A stretch of 64,000 nucleotides of DNA, from contig NC_053141.1 of the NCBI RefSeq assembly GCF_016808335.1, positions 3,051,326 through 3,115,325 of the forward strand, read 5' to 3'. This document shows, in pieces, positions 31,217 through 42,950 of this stretch. The translations under genes were made by a program, and so were the position numbers. Within the stretch, counting starts at the first letter, position 1. Every line of letters starts with the position of its first letter. The stretch is from Panicum virgatum. Lineage: Eukaryota > Streptophyta > Magnoliopsida > Poales > Poaceae. The notes under the pieces are model-generated. The model ran no database searches. It was not told where the DNA came from and saw only the letters and a program-made list of their open reading frames with translations.

Positions 31217-33928
31217 TGTGACGGAACCGCCAAATTAAAACTCTAAGTTAAGCGTAATGGCCGTCATTTGAACACATCTGGCGCATTAGCTTAATGGCTT
31301 AATTTGGCGATCCTTTCTCAGCCTATGGCCCGATCAAAACAACACCGGTAGTCCCACGCGAAGGCGGGTGCAGATGGTACACGAACAACGAATACTTGAA
31401 AATACAACACGTGACATAATAGGATAAAACACACTTTTACAAACCAACTTTAAAAACAATAATTTTTACAAACCGGGTTTAAATACATACTTGATATACA
31501 AGTCTTCCAACTATTAAAACTAGAATTTATGCCAAGAAAAAGATTATACTACACTACCCCTAGAGGTTCAGCCTGACACCACCGGTCAGACCGGTATGCA
31601 TGGGTTTCCCACGTAGATACCGGTCAGACCGGTCCCTCCGACCGGTCAGACCGGTCCCAGCAAAACAGAGGGGCTGCACACCCAGCCCCCAAGGGTGCAA
31701 CCCGCCAAAACTCTAGTCTAGGGGTCTCGCTCCACCACTTCCCACCCCTATGCATCTCTGCGGATAAATTTAACACAGTAGGGGCAGAAATCCACGTCCG
31801 GCTGTCCTGGAACAAATTGGATAGCAACAAACCCTGAGCAACTAATACTCAGCAAGACTTACCCGACTAGTGGGTATAACTTAGCCTACATACCTAGACA
31901 TGCAAGGCATTTGGCTGGTGGTTATTTTACAGAAAAGCAACTACAGTAATTCCTTACTTTCATTATTTTAGCCTCAAATTCTATATTTAAATTAACTCTA
32001 ATCTAATATTTGCACGAACCAACTATTACAAACATGGTGGTGCAATCAAAATGATTCAATATGTTCAACACTATATACAAATGGCTCACATTCTAACATT
32101 TTGCTACGATGCAGCAAAGAGATTAAGGCCCTCATAACCGCGAGACATGGCGAATCGATCCGATTAAACCTTGCAATGTGGACCTAACCAACACGGCACG
32201 CAAAGGCCCGTCGGACCCCACGCACCAACCTTTCCCCTCCCCGCCTCGAACTACAGAACCGCCCCACCTGCATATGGTCAGCCGAGCCCTACGAGAGACC
32301 ACCAAAAGTAACTCATGCATCACAATTCTCCGCGGCCACTCGACTCGCCCTAAGGGGTGGGTAGAAGTTTTGTACTTTCGAAGCAAAGTAGTACTTGGCT
32401 TACCGGTTTTGACTACCTCCTACTCCCGGCATGCGGTTAGTACAGTTCCATCCCCGATCAGCACTGCCGACAACGACCGGTCCTTAACCGACACATACGG
32501 GACTAAGACACCTAGGAACCATGTCCTACTGCCATACCTATGTATCCTCATCATTTCTGGTCCGGTCTAAATTCTCCCTTTATTCCATATCAAATTCAAC
32601 ATCTCATATACTGGAATATAATTATATCTCATATCTCGCGAGTAACCGGAAATTACTCGACTTCTAAACATCCTATATCTCACGAGTGCAAGAGATCACT
32701 CGTCTTCTACCGGAAAACCATTAGGCATAGCACTTCTATTGTCCTATACATACTAGTATAACTCAGGGAATCCTAGGGATCATGCAACTAGGGTTCCAAA
32801 CAATTCCTAAACCTAATGCACAAGTAATAGTTATGTATACAAGTGTCATAATTTAAAATAAAAGGATGTGCACCGGGGCTTGCCTTGCATCTGCTGCTCA
32901 GTGCTAGGGTGAATTGGGCCTTGGGCTGGCTCCTCACGATCCTCCTGCTGCAGGACTTGCCCCTGTGAATCCTGTGGCTCCGCAACCACCTCATACACAG
33001 TTTCCTCCGCCGCGGCTGCTACACGTATGCATATGCATATGACATGAGAGAATGCATGCATGATTTATAAAAAATACAAGTAACCAATAACCAAATCAAT
33101 TTCTATCTAATTGCACCAACTAACCCTAATTTAACCCTCCCAGCCCTGCTAGCACCGGTCAGACCGGTATACCCAACCGGTCTGGCCTGTGTGCCACTCG
33201 AGACCAAAAATCCGGAGTATCTGGACATATTCTCGGAGTATCCGGACTCTCAAGTCCGGAGAATCCGGACCTAAACCCGGAATGTCTAAACCACCACAAA
33301 CCCGGAGTATCCGAACCAATGGCCGGACTGTCCGGATCCCCATCGGTCAAACCGGTCAGACCGGTCCTGCCCAGATCAAAACCTAGAATCCTTGGCGCGG
33401 CGAAAATCGCCCACGAATCCTTAAAGCCTTCTAGACACTAGTTCAGGTATACCTTTAGAGGTTTTTTACCAGAGGAAATCACCTAAAACTATCTAGAAAA
33501 GGAGATCGGCCAGCACAAACGTTTATACCTTGAGTGAGCTCCTTTGTGCACAAGAACTTGAATCCCAGGCACCCTAGGGAGGGAATCGTGGTGCTTGTGA
33601 CCCACCACGCTGATTTGATCCTTCCTTGGACTTGGAATTAAGTGGAAAAGGTGGATTGGTGGATTTGGGCTTGGAGGGAGGGAGAGCTCGGGAGGGGCGA
33701 GCTGAGCACGGGGTGGTGAGGATGAGTGAGTTGTTGGGAGAGAGAGTGTGATTTAAATGATGTGGGGCCCAAAACAGTTGAAACCGGTTCAACCGGTCAA
33801 ACCGGTTGCTCCGACCGGTTAGACCGGTCCAGCCAGACTGATAAAGAAACTTCTAACTTATGGCTTCTAACTTGAAACTAAGAGTCGTGATTAATTTAAT
33901 TAGAGTGGATAAATATCTGGACGTTACA
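31217..33928 (-). repeat. 5' LTR of the 23.4-kb gypsy element
   Basis: About 2.7 kb, TG...CA ends. It contains the segment of about 130 bp (32430-32570) missing from the other LTR. ACCGGTCAGACCGGT clusters lie at 31580-31650, 33153, 33350 and 33790. Confidence 0.93.
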
Positions 33929-34005
33929 ATATTGTTATATAGTCGCGCGTGGCTGTCTTTTGTCTTGGGGGCTTCGAGCATAATAGGGACATCTTTTTGA
34001 GCATT

Positions 34006-34270
34006 TTTTTTAGTGACATTTTTTTGAAAGAGCAAGAGGGGCTCCTACTGGTTATATAATAAGAAAAAAGAACACAAACTATAAAGAACAAACCGAAAAA
34101 AATTAAAACACATGGAAAACAAAAGAACAAGCTACAAGGTGAAATCAAGTAGCTCTTCTTTGCACGATGCATAAACATCATGAATTCATGCTTGAACTTT
34201 GCCTTGCAACCATTCACTGCAGGTTGAATTTGATAGGAGATCCAATCATTTCTTGTAGTCCAAATGCACG
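34006..34270 (-). pseudogene. 3' end of a LINE (reverse-transcriptase tail and poly-A)
   Basis: On the minus strand, WTTRNDWISYQIQPAVNGCK then HEFMMFMHRAKKSYL match the C-terminal tail common to grass LINE proteins. They are followed by a T-rich 3' region, 'ggagcccctcttgctctttc', and an A run (34021-34027 in reverse). The upstream part is missing. The A run marks the 3' end of the insertion. Confidence 0.65.
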
Positions 34271-34568
34271 AGCTGGCTTAGGTCAATCATAACTCGGCTC
34301 GGCCTGACTCGTTGGAGTTTTTAAGGAGCCAAGCACCTATTTTTGCTCATTTCGTTAATAAGATGGCTCGAGCCAGCTCGCAAGCTAAACGAGCCAGAAG
34401 GCAAAACATGAGGACTAAAGTGCAGTTTTAGTTGTTACGTGTGGAGCTATTGCTGTACTTATGGGCGAACTAATTAAGTCGGACAGCCAAGATTGATATC
34501 TCTGCAGGTGCATTATTGTAACACTGTTGGAGGAAGTGGAGATATTCAACTGTGAAAACTTGTCTGAA
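34271..34568. other. Unassigned repeat-like sequence
   Basis: Contains 'ggctcgagccagctcgcaagctaaacgagcc', a short inverted-repeat-rich stretch of the type found in degraded grass repeats. No gene seen. Confidence 0.35.
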
Positions 34569-34910
34569 GCCGTATTTAGATCATTTTGCCAAAAAAATTT
34601 GAAAGGGAATCTTATTATTTTAGAGTACTAAATAAAATCTATTTACAAAACTTTTTGCACGGATGGGTTGTAAATCGCGAAATGAATCTAATGAGCCTAC
34701 TTAATCAGATTAATTCATGATTAGTGGACAGTTACTGTAGCAACACTGTTGCAAATTATAGATTAAGTAGGCTCGTTAGATTCATCTCGCGATTTACAAC
34801 TCATCTGTGCAAAAAGTTTTATAAATAGACTTCATTTAGTACTTCATGCATGTATCCAAATATTCGATGTAATGTTTTTGGAGGTAAAATTTTTGAAACT
34901 AAACAGAACC
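34569..34910. mobile_element. Tourist-like MITE, older copy
   Basis: The halves are inverted copies: 'ggatgggttgtaaatcgcg' near 34663 and 'cgcgatttacaactcatct' near 34788, with matching 'tttagtact' and 'aaatttttg' near the ends. It belongs to the same family as the cleaner element at 45709-46041. The terminal repeats are mutated and no target duplication could be fixed. Confidence 0.7.
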
Positions 34911-35249
34911 TGACCCATCATTTGTGCACCTATGCAATCTGCAGACACCTATGCTGTAGCGCTCACTGCTCAGAGGCCATAAATGGCGACCCCATAGGGC
35001 ACAGCAGCATCCACACGGACAGAGTGAAACCGAGCCTCAAGGCGGGTTCGGTTTCGTGGCAATCACCATCAGTCGTCTATTGGGTAGCATCACCTGTTAA
35101 GAATCCACGTGACCAGTTAGCTGATGCTCCTTTTCGTCCATTTGTCACCGCCCCCAGAGTTGCCCTTGCCTGCGATCGGTTTAGTCTTCGGATTTTCGGA
35201 CCCTAGAGTGGCCATGCGCGTCTTCTTGCTTCCTGGCGTTGAACGGAGT

Positions 35250-36620
35250 GTAAAATGAAAAGGAGAGTCATGATAGATGCCAACCTTTCCGATCAGGAGA
35301 GAGCAGCAGGGAGAAGAATATAACAGAGCAGGTAGCATAAAGAGAGGACTGCACTGTGGTCACTTTCTGGTCGGGTTCGGGTTCGGTTTGTTGCATAGGA
35401 TGGAAAGACGAGACGATCCATCGTTAGACCATTAGTCGAGTCCGCTGCTAGCCTATCATTTGTTTTTTTGTTTTCGCTGCACTTGCGTGTCTCAAATTTG
35501 TTGAGGTCACCGCTAGTACGGAAGCGTAGGGTCGATCCTCCGACTGTTTTTTTTTCTTTCTAAAAATTTTATTTTATCGTTTTGTGATAAAAAATTTAAG
35601 GAAAAAAATTTTCAAGAAAAAAATTGTTGAGCGAGAAGACAGAAAAAAATTTTAAGTAAAAATTTGGAGAGATGAAAAAAAAGTTAATGAGAAAAATATT
35701 TTTGTATCACAAAAAATCAAAAAAGAAAAAAAACATGGGGGGTGGGCGCGGAGCTCCAGCCGCGGCCGCGCCTCCCCCGCGGCCACCACGCCCGCTCCGC
35801 CGCCGCGCCTCCGCGCCGCGCTGCTCCGGCCTGCAGCCGCCGCTCCGCCTAGCTTGGCCGCGCGGGATGCAGCACCAAAAAAAAAGGGAGAGGGATGGAG
35901 ACGAAAAGAGAAAGAGAGAAGGATGGAAGGAAACGGGAAGGAAAGAGAATAGGGATGATAATAGAGTCCATCATGTGATCACCTCTGAGCGTTGTGGGCA
36001 GTGGAAAAATCGACCGTGAGATGGCTTAGGAACAAGTAAAATCATCGTTGCAGGTTTTGACCCCTGGAACACACTGTCGTGTCTTGGCTCTTGATTTACT
36101 ACCTATTAAGCTCTGTGGGCCGGTTCTTCTCTTTGTTTCAGAAATACAAGGATTCTCTTTGTTTCAAAAATACATGGATTGCTGTCTGTTTGGTCATAAG
36201 AGTGATCAGTGCTACTGCTACGTACCTCAGAACAGCAATACTAGTACACGGATTTTCAGAAATATCCAATTGCAGTTTATTAAAGCAAAGAGCACATGCT
36301 TACGGAGGGTCGGAGGCTGACGACACGACACCATGCATTACTTGGCAACGACCACGTCGAGGGAAACCGAGTTGGGTCACTCGCAGCTCGATTCGGTTCG
36401 GATGATCATCCGCGGTTTCGGTTTAGGTTTCGGATTCGGTTAACCGAGCTCGGTCCATTCCCTGCTCTGCGCTAATAAATACACTCACCACGAAGCTGCC
36501 TTCGTCCACACTCCCCACCGCCTCTTCCTCCTCCATCCAAGCTCGGAAAGCAAGCACACTCTCCCACCTCCCGATCGCCCGATCGCCATTCGCGCAGCGC
36601 TCACCTTGCAGTGCGCGCAG
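35250..36620 (+). promoter_or_regulatory. Promoter region and 5' leader of the small membrane-protein gene
   Basis: A TATA-like TAATAAATAC at 36474-36483 precedes the start codon by about 140 bp. Upstream are several ggttcggtttcgg-type motifs (35044, 35372, 36390-36445). Blocks of this region are repeated at 21270-22240. A foreign insert of about 550 bp (35495-36050), with T/A-rich ends and a GC-rich core, separates two of these blocks relative to the duplicate. Confidence 0.6.
35495..36050. repeat. Insert within the promoter duplicate
   Basis: Absent from the corresponding place near 21970. It holds fold-back-like A/T tracts (35540-35730), a GC-rich core (35740-35870) and a purine-rich 'gagacgaaaagagaaagagag' segment. 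It is probably a small DNA element; no target duplication was found. Confidence 0.4.
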
Positions 36621-36980
36621 ATGGACGTCCTCGGCAGGATCGCGCGCGCCATCTCCGACGCCCTGCGCGACCCCGAGAAGCTGCCGGAGGCGCTGATCCT
36701 GTGCGGCGTCCTCGAAGCCGGGGCGGCGCTCTCCCTCATCTTCTTCAGGGTGCCCGGCGGAGTGCTCCTCCACCACGGCGACAAGGCGCTCGTCTACGCC
36801 TACTACGGCGTCCTCGTCGCCGCGGTGGTGTTCGGGATCGCCGAAGCGTTCACGGGGTTCTGGGTGTCAGGGGACCCGGCCGGGCGGCGCACCGTCGGGG
36901 TGATCGTGCTGTGGTTCTCCATTCTGTTTGTTATCATCATTGCCGCGCTTGGAGGCTTTTCTTCTGCGCCGCCAAAGTAG
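36621..36980 (+). CDS. Small three-helix membrane protein, family not recognised (copy 1)
   Basis: A single exon of 119 codons. The start MDVLGRIARAISD was chosen because the paralog at 44808 starts at the same place and a longer upstream reading (MQCAQ) adds only five residues. An amphipathic N-terminal helix ends in DALRDPEKLPEALI. Three hydrophobic segments follow: about residues 23-44, 57-82 and 90-113. Motifs shared with the paralog are EKLPxALI, YYGVL, FWVSGD and LGGF near the C-terminus. The segments between membrane helices are short, and there is no cleavable signal peptide or known catalytic motif. Codon use is GC-rich, typical of grass genes. It lies in native DNA between MITEs. 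The function is unknown; location in a membrane is inferred from hydrophobicity. Confidence 0.8.
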   Translation: MDVLGRIARAISDALRDPEKLPEALILCGVLEAGAALSLIFFRVPGGVLLHHGDKALVYAYYGVLVAAVVFGIAEAFTGFWVSGDPAGRRTVGVIVLWFSILFVIIIAALGGFSSAPPK

Positions 36981-38019
36981 CAGCTGCTTAGGTGTACGTG
37001 ATCCTCCATGTTTTGCAATAGGCCAATAGCTGCCTGGGAGCACAAGTATCCGTAGTTGATCAGAATTTCAGTGTTGTCAGCTGGGCTCTGCAGTTTTCTG
37101 CTGTAATCTTGTCGGTTCGATTATTGTTATGCTGTTGATTTTGAGGAAATACTTGCATTCCTGATTCCTGTGCCTGTTCTTTGCTTGATTTTGATTGCAT
37201 GGTTGCAGCTGGAGCCTCTGCAGTTTAGGAACCGGAACTCCATGTATTGCTCCAGCTCTGTCAGCTGCTACTCGGACACAGTAACTTGCTTGGTCTGTAA
37301 AGGGAGGCGGAGGCCATCACAATGTGGTAGGATAGGGTGGCCATCGGTGCCTCTCCTAGTCCCTACACGCCCTCTGCTCTCCTCCCTCGTGCTAAACGCC
37401 GGAGGCAGAGACGCTGGCAGCGGCAGGACATCGCGCTGGCCGTTGGGGAAGAAAGGAGAGCGAGGCATGGTGGGCTTGTAGCTTTTATGGGCCGCACTTT
37501 TTTCGTGAAGAAGAATGGTATAAGGCCCAGTACGACGATAGAAGAGGGGTCATAGGCAGGCCGGCGTTTTTCTGATTTATTCCTCTTGTTCTTTTGTTTT
37601 TTTCTTTATTGAGTGTGCAGTTTAATCCATGTGATTTACATTTACAACTTGGGTAATCTATTGAAGAAAATATTACTACCATCACTACGGATCCACCCCA
37701 ACATGGTTCGATAGTCAATTCACCAGTGGTACATGCTGGGTGTAGGATATTATTGTACATAGTATGTAAAAAAATCATCTGTATTTAAAATTTTAACTTT
37801 TACTTTATATATATGCAACCAAAGTAAAATGGATGTGTTGCTGTCAAACCTGTCATAACGTATCATCCGGTCCATGAACCTTGGGGCCAAGAACTCTAAA
37901 CACTCCATGACAAAGTTTAAGGAGTGGTACATTTCACTCAGTCCACCAATTCGATAGGACTGATTACGCAACACATGGAATACCTAATTTCATATTTTAA
38001 ATTTTTAATAATATGTTAA
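36981..38019. other. 3' flank of the small membrane-protein gene
   Basis: The first 150-200 bp are probably 3' UTR. A moderately GC-rich patch (37290-37490) has no convincing coding sequence, and the rest is AT-rich. Nothing recognisable otherwise. Confidence 0.4.
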
Positions 38020-38349
38020 GGCCCCGTATGGATCCTTGGAATTGAGTTCCATTCTAATAATTTAGGCATAACTTAATTAAGCTAATGTAGTTGTATATGG
38101 AATATATTTGTGTATGTTTATGTACTGCACTTATGCTATAGGGAAGCGAGTCGAAGAGTGTGCTATAAATTACGCAATAGAAATATAGCATAAGGATTTG
38201 TAGAATCAATTTCCATCTCCCACCCCTATGAATTTAAGATAAGCTTGTATGTATACTTTGGAAAGTTGTGGAATTCCATATTCCAAGACAAATAGCATAC
38301 TTTATCAAGTAGATTTCTATTCCTCTAAATGAAGGGATTTTTAAGGGCC
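38020..38349. mobile_element. Tourist-like (PIF/Harbinger) MITE
   Basis: Starts GGCCCCGTATGG and ends with the inverted-type AAGGGCC, flanked by TAA on both sides (38017-38019 and 38350-38352). A 330-bp non-coding element with a 3-bp TAA target site fits the PIF/Harbinger superfamily. Confidence 0.75.
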
Positions 38350-38763
38350 TAAACCTATTTCAACAATTCGAAATAGCAAGCTCAACATTTATATGTGTTG
38401 ACATGACATCAATCTGTTGATCATTATACTTCATGAGACTCGAGAGGGAGGTGGGTGTTTGGTTTAATAAAGCAGAGAGATCAGGTGTTATTTGACTGAC
38501 ACAAAAAATATATTTTTTTAACAGAACCCTTACGCGGCCCTTCTTAAGGAGGCCAGGCGCCAACTTGCCTCCAACCTTGCAGGTTTGCCACTGGGCTACA
38601 AGCCGGTTCAGAAAAAGAAAAGGAAAAAAAATCGTGTGGCACGTTTCACGTTTGGTACAGTTTTTTCTCCACTTCAAATAGCGCAACACGAAGGTCTATA
38701 GAACTTATTGTGAAAACTAGACGCTGATTAAGTTAAATTGGGCTTCATAGTTCATATATGTTC
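38350..38763. other. Spacer with a possible SINE-like segment
   Basis: On the minus strand at about 38615-38500, TAGCCCAGTGGCAAACC resembles a tRNA-type A box. It is followed by GC-rich sequence and a T-rich tail, as in tRNA-derived SINEs. I could not place a clear B box or target duplication, so this is tentative. Confidence 0.3.
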
Positions 38764-38959
38764 GGCCAATTTCAGTAGGAGTGTCATCGGCACAGTTACC
38801 AAGACCGTGAACTAGATAATTGAGCCAGAATAGTGTCATGGTGATGACACTCTTCTCACATCCTATGACACTCTCCATCCTCTCTCTTCACAATAACTAT
38901 GTCACGTCAGCAAATTTAATGCTCATGACACTTTTACGACACTCCCATTGAGACTGGCC
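38764..38959. mobile_element. Short MITE with terminal inverted repeats
   Basis: Left end GGCCAATTTCAGTAGGAGTG; the right end, reversed, reads GGCCAGTCTCAATGGGAGTG. The flanks are TTC and TTA, suggesting a mutated TTA target duplication. About 196 bp, non-coding. Confidence 0.75.
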
Positions 38960-39099
38960 TTAGAGTCGATGCTCGATTATGATTTATGTTCCCACTTCCC
39001 AGCGATGTTGGTTAAAAAAAATTCCCCTAAGAATGACACAGTTCTCCTTTTGTGCGGTGGGCCATGCCTATAGGGCCCAGAGCCATGAAAGTTGAAACA

Positions 39100-39360
39100 A
39101 CCAGATTAGTTGAAAACCGATGCGTGTTGGGGTTTCGGTTCGGTTCGGGTTACGCGGCTGGAAAGAAGAGAATTTGGATGTCTGGTGTGATGTGGGTGTT
39201 GGCCACAGGCAGTCAGCAACATAGCTTGACTATAATATTCATCCCCATGTGACTGTGATTGAGAACCGGTTTCTCAGTTCGGTTCGGGTTTTTCCCCTCG
39301 GGTTGAACTGTGCTATATATTCCCCCTCTCCCAGCTGCATCCGCGGCCACTCCGACCACC
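39100..39360 (+). promoter_or_regulatory. Promoter of the second membrane-protein gene, cut off by a retrotransposon
   Basis: ttcggttcgggtt motifs occur at 39128 and 39278, and a TATA box CTATATATTC at 39313-39322. Transcription would be expected to start near 39345. At 39361 the gypsy element begins, and the rest of the leader and the coding sequence resume only at 44760. Confidence 0.65.
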
Positions 39361-39734
39361 TGATACGGCCTCGCCTTGGACGATGGGGAGTACGCAGGGG
39401 AGAAACTAGTGCTTGCTGATTGGAAGGCAAAGAGCGTAAGGAATAGCAAGGAATAGGTGCAGACGAGCGTAGATCGCCGGCGGCAGAGGAACCTCTCCTC
39501 GCCACGGTTGAACAGACCTCGCCCACCTCGGGAGAGTCTATTCCTTTGATAACTTTCCAAAGTCTGATTACACGGGCCTTTATAGATTAGACTATTTCCA
39601 AAAGCTAACAAACTCTCTCAAAAGGAAATAAAGAAACTAATCTATTTCCCTCGTAATTCTCTGCTGCCGGCCCTCTCTTCTCGCCAGGAGGCTTACGACG
39701 GCGATAAACCTTACCGACAAAAGCGTCGGTAACA
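39361..39734 (-). repeat. 3' LTR of the 39.4-kb gypsy element
   Basis: 374 bp with TG...CA ends in the element's direction, highly similar to 44381-44754. Confidence 0.93.
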
Positions 39735-42700
39735 TTACCCCTCGCCGAGAAACAGCGCGTCCACGAGCTGAAATGCAGGACACGTCGCGACGAAAGAAAG
39801 CAGTGACTCCCAGGTAGCTTCTGCAGGATCTGAACCAGTCCAATGAATCAATAACTCCCAGACTCCACGGTTGAGACAAGCACGAATGACATGCTGCGGT
39901 GTCGGTACGATCCATCCACGAACAATGGCCGGTAGCTGCACCAATTATGTCGGAGGAGTACCCACAAGTTTCTTCAAAAGCTCCACATGAAAAACGTCGC
40001 GAATCTTCGCATTATCCGGGAGGCGGAGCCGATAAGCCACAGGCCCAACCCGTGCAACAACCTGAAACGGCCCCTAGAAACGAGAAGCAAGCTTGGACGG
40101 ATTGGAAGGAGTGATACCGGAGGCCGAGCGACGATGCAACCGTAACCAAGGCCACTCTCCCACAGCAAACTCCAACTTACGCTGAGACTGATCATGAGTA
40201 ACTTTCATTACATCTTGTGCTAGCTGTAAACGTTCACGAATCTTAGTCAGAAATTCATCCCTGTCTTTGAGCTGTCGATCCACTGCAGCAACCCGGGCCG
40301 ACCCAGGCTTGTAATGAATTAATGAGGGAGGGTCACGGCCATAAACAACCTGAAATGGAGTGGCCTTAAGAGATGTCTGATACGAAGTGTTGAAGCAATA
40401 TTCTGCCCAAGGAAGCTATTGGAGCCAGGAATGCGGACGATCCCCCACCAGGCATCGCAAATACATAACAATAATGCGATTTGAAATCTCTGACTGACCA
40501 TCCGTTTGAGGATGAAATGCTGAACTCAAATGAAGCTTCACACCCGCCAAACAAAACAGTTCTGACCAAAAATTACTAGTGAAAACCGGGTCGCGATCAC
40601 TGACAATAGAACATGGGAAACCATGGAGCCGCACAATATTGTCAAAGAAGGCCCTTGCAACTGAATTTGCCGAGTAAGGGTGACTGAGTGCAATAAAGTG
40701 AGCAAACTTAGAAAACCGTCAACAACGGTGAGAATAACGGATTTTCCACCCACCTTAGGAAGACCCACAACAAAATCCATGGCTATATCACTCCACACAT
40801 TATGTGGAATAGGCAGCGGCTGCAGTAATCCAGCTGGATGGAGGTGTTCAGACTTGTTGCGCTGACAATTGGAGCACCCTTTTACAAATTCACGAACACG
40901 CCGAGTCATATGAGCATTATAAAAGGAAGACCGAAGGCGATGGAGTGTCTTTTCTGCGCCTTCATGGCCCATCTCATGGGCATCCTGCAACAAACGTTGC
41001 CATAGCTTGGAATCATCAGGGAGAAAAACCTTGCCCTGGAATAATAGAAGACCATCCACTTCAGACCACCCAGAAGGAGCAGTACCAACCCCCAGCTGTT
41101 ACCTCAACTCACGAGCTTTGCAATGATTAGCCAACTCAGCCCGCAAGTCATCAAAAATAGAAAATTGTGGTACTGATATGGCATGGACAGCAAGCGACTC
41201 CTCATCACGCCGAGACAGAGCATCGGCCGCTACAATTTGCTTGCCGGGCCGATACACCACTGCAAAATCATATCCAAACAGCTTACTCACCCATGTGTGC
41301 TGAGGTATGGTAGTCAGGCGCTGGTCCAACAAAAATTTCAAATTCCAATGGTCAGTCTGAACAGTGAATGTTCGGCCCAAACATACAGCCGCCAATTCTT
41401 TACAGCTTTAACCAGGCCAATTAACTCCCGTTCATAAGCGGGTAATTTAGCATGTTGTGGAGCGACCACCCTACTGAAAAAAGCAATCGCCCCATCACCC
41501 TGATGTAACACAGCCCCAAAACCAGATCCCGAAGCATCACAATCAATGCATGCTTGAGATCCAAGAACGCGCGCTCGGCCTCATCAGACCAAGAGAATGC
41601 CTCGTGTTTCAGCAATGCTGTAAGTGGCCCAGCCACTACACCATAGGAAGCGATAAACTTACGATAATATCCGGTGAGGCCCAGAAATCCCCGGAGGGCA
41701 CGTACTGTACGCGGCCGCGGCCAAGCCTCCACAGCGGCGACCTTGCTGGGGTCCATGGCGACTCCCTGCTCCGATATAATATGTCCCAAATATCCAACCG
41801 AGGTGGCGCCAAAAAATCATTTGGAGCGCTTAACCCGAAGTTGATGCTGCCGACGAAGCTGAAATACTGCCTTGACATGTTTGAGATGGTCAGACCAGGA
41901 GGAACTGTAAATAAGAATATCATCAAAAAATACCTACACAAACCGGCGAATGAAGGATCCCAAGACTTCATTCATAAGAGCCTGAAAGGTTGCTGGGGCA
42001 TTGGTCAACCCAAATGGCATTACCAGAAACTCAAAAAGGCCTTGGTGTGTACGGAAGCCTTCAGAATATCATCCACATGCATCCGGACCTGATGATAGCC
42101 ACTACGTGAATCAATTTTAGTGAAACATTTGGCTCCTTTCAACTCGTCTAACAGCTCGTCCACCACTGGAATCGGAAACTTGTTTTTCACGGTGCGATCA
42201 TTCAAAGCACGATAATCCACACAGAAGCGCCAACTACCATCTGCCTTTTTTACCAACAATACCGGGGAAGAAAATGGGGAGGTTGATGGCCTGATAATAC
42301 CTTGTGCCAACATATCAGCACATTGCTTCTCTAATTCATCCTTGAGCAACTGCGGGTAGCGATAAGGGTGAACCGCAACAGGGACTGTATCAGGCAATAA
42401 GTGTATCCTGTGATCATGATGGCGCAGAGGAGGTAACCCACGCGGTTCTGTAAAAATATCTGCAAACTCCGATAGAAAAACCGCTATGAGATCCTCAGTT
42501 GTTGCTGCTGCCATGCCCATTGTTGTCTGCTGCTTGGCCCCAATGTCGTGCCAACAGATTGGCCGGCCATCCCGCCAAAATGCCATCCACGGCACACCAA
42601 AGTCAAAACTGACTGCTCCCAAGGTTTTGAGCCACTTGACTCCCAGGACCAGATCGAAACCATCGAGGCTCAAGGCGAAGCAATCAATCGCAAATGCCTC

Positions 42701-42950
42701 CTGACCAATGTGAACAGGAGTGGCACGACACACCCCCGGGCTCATGACCCGTTCCCCATTGGCCACCTTGACAGATAGCCCAGGCTGCCGGGTGATGTGC
42801 AGTCCCAAATTCCGGGCGAGCTCATCATGAATAAATGTGTGAGTGGAGCCCGTGTCAACTAGAGCCTGCAGGGTCATACCATTGATAACAACATTCAACC
42901 GCAGGGTATCCTCTGTGTTAATTCCAGTGATGGCTGCCAAAGAAATTGCA
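39735..42950 (-). pseudogene. Gypsy pol (protease, RT, RNase H, integrase, chromodomain), broken
   Basis: Minus strand, in pieces. The protease motif LVDTGSTHTFIHDELA (about 42860) and the first half of reverse transcriptase ([39 protein letters not shown]) share one frame that ends near 42020. The catalytic segment VFFDDILIYS (about 41920) is intact but follows a stop codon. [18 protein letters not shown] and [14 protein letters not shown], just upstream of the RNase H domain, lie at about 41790-41660. Later RNase H sequence FTVQTDHWNLKFLLDQR lies at about 41365. The integrase has a zinc finger CSNCQRNKSEHLHPAGL (about 40870) and the core segments SDIAMDFVVGLPK, IVSDRDPVF and QTDGQSEISNR. 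A chromodomain-like LIHWTGSDPAEATWE (about 39835) ends the frame at 39735. Several frameshifts and stops make it non-functional. Confidence 0.9.

Larger units (their letters stand above)
23430..33928 (-). mobile_element. Complete Ty3/gypsy LTR retrotransposon (chromovirus type), mutated
   Basis: LTRs at 23430-26044 (3' LTR) and 31217-33928 (5' LTR), both with TG...CA ends. The perfect 5-bp target duplication ATATT flanks the element (23425-23429 and 33929-33933). The primer-binding site is next to the right LTR and the purine tract next to the left, so the element reads on the minus strand. The coding order is gag, protease, reverse transcriptase, RNase H, integrase, chromodomain, as in Ty3/gypsy. 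Several stop codons, a small internal duplication and a changed catalytic residue show it is inactive. It interrupts native DNA between the orphan promoter copy and the LINE remnant at 34 kb. Confidence 0.95.

Noticed and set aside
36423..36991. Antisense and alternative-frame open frames over the small membrane-protein gene
   Set aside because: Shadows of the GC-rich sense frame, which has clear hydrophobic segments and a conserved paralog.
38500..38630. A tRNA gene on the minus strand
   Set aside because: Only an A-box-like word is present; no cloverleaf or clear B box can be drawn. At most a tRNA-derived SINE remnant.
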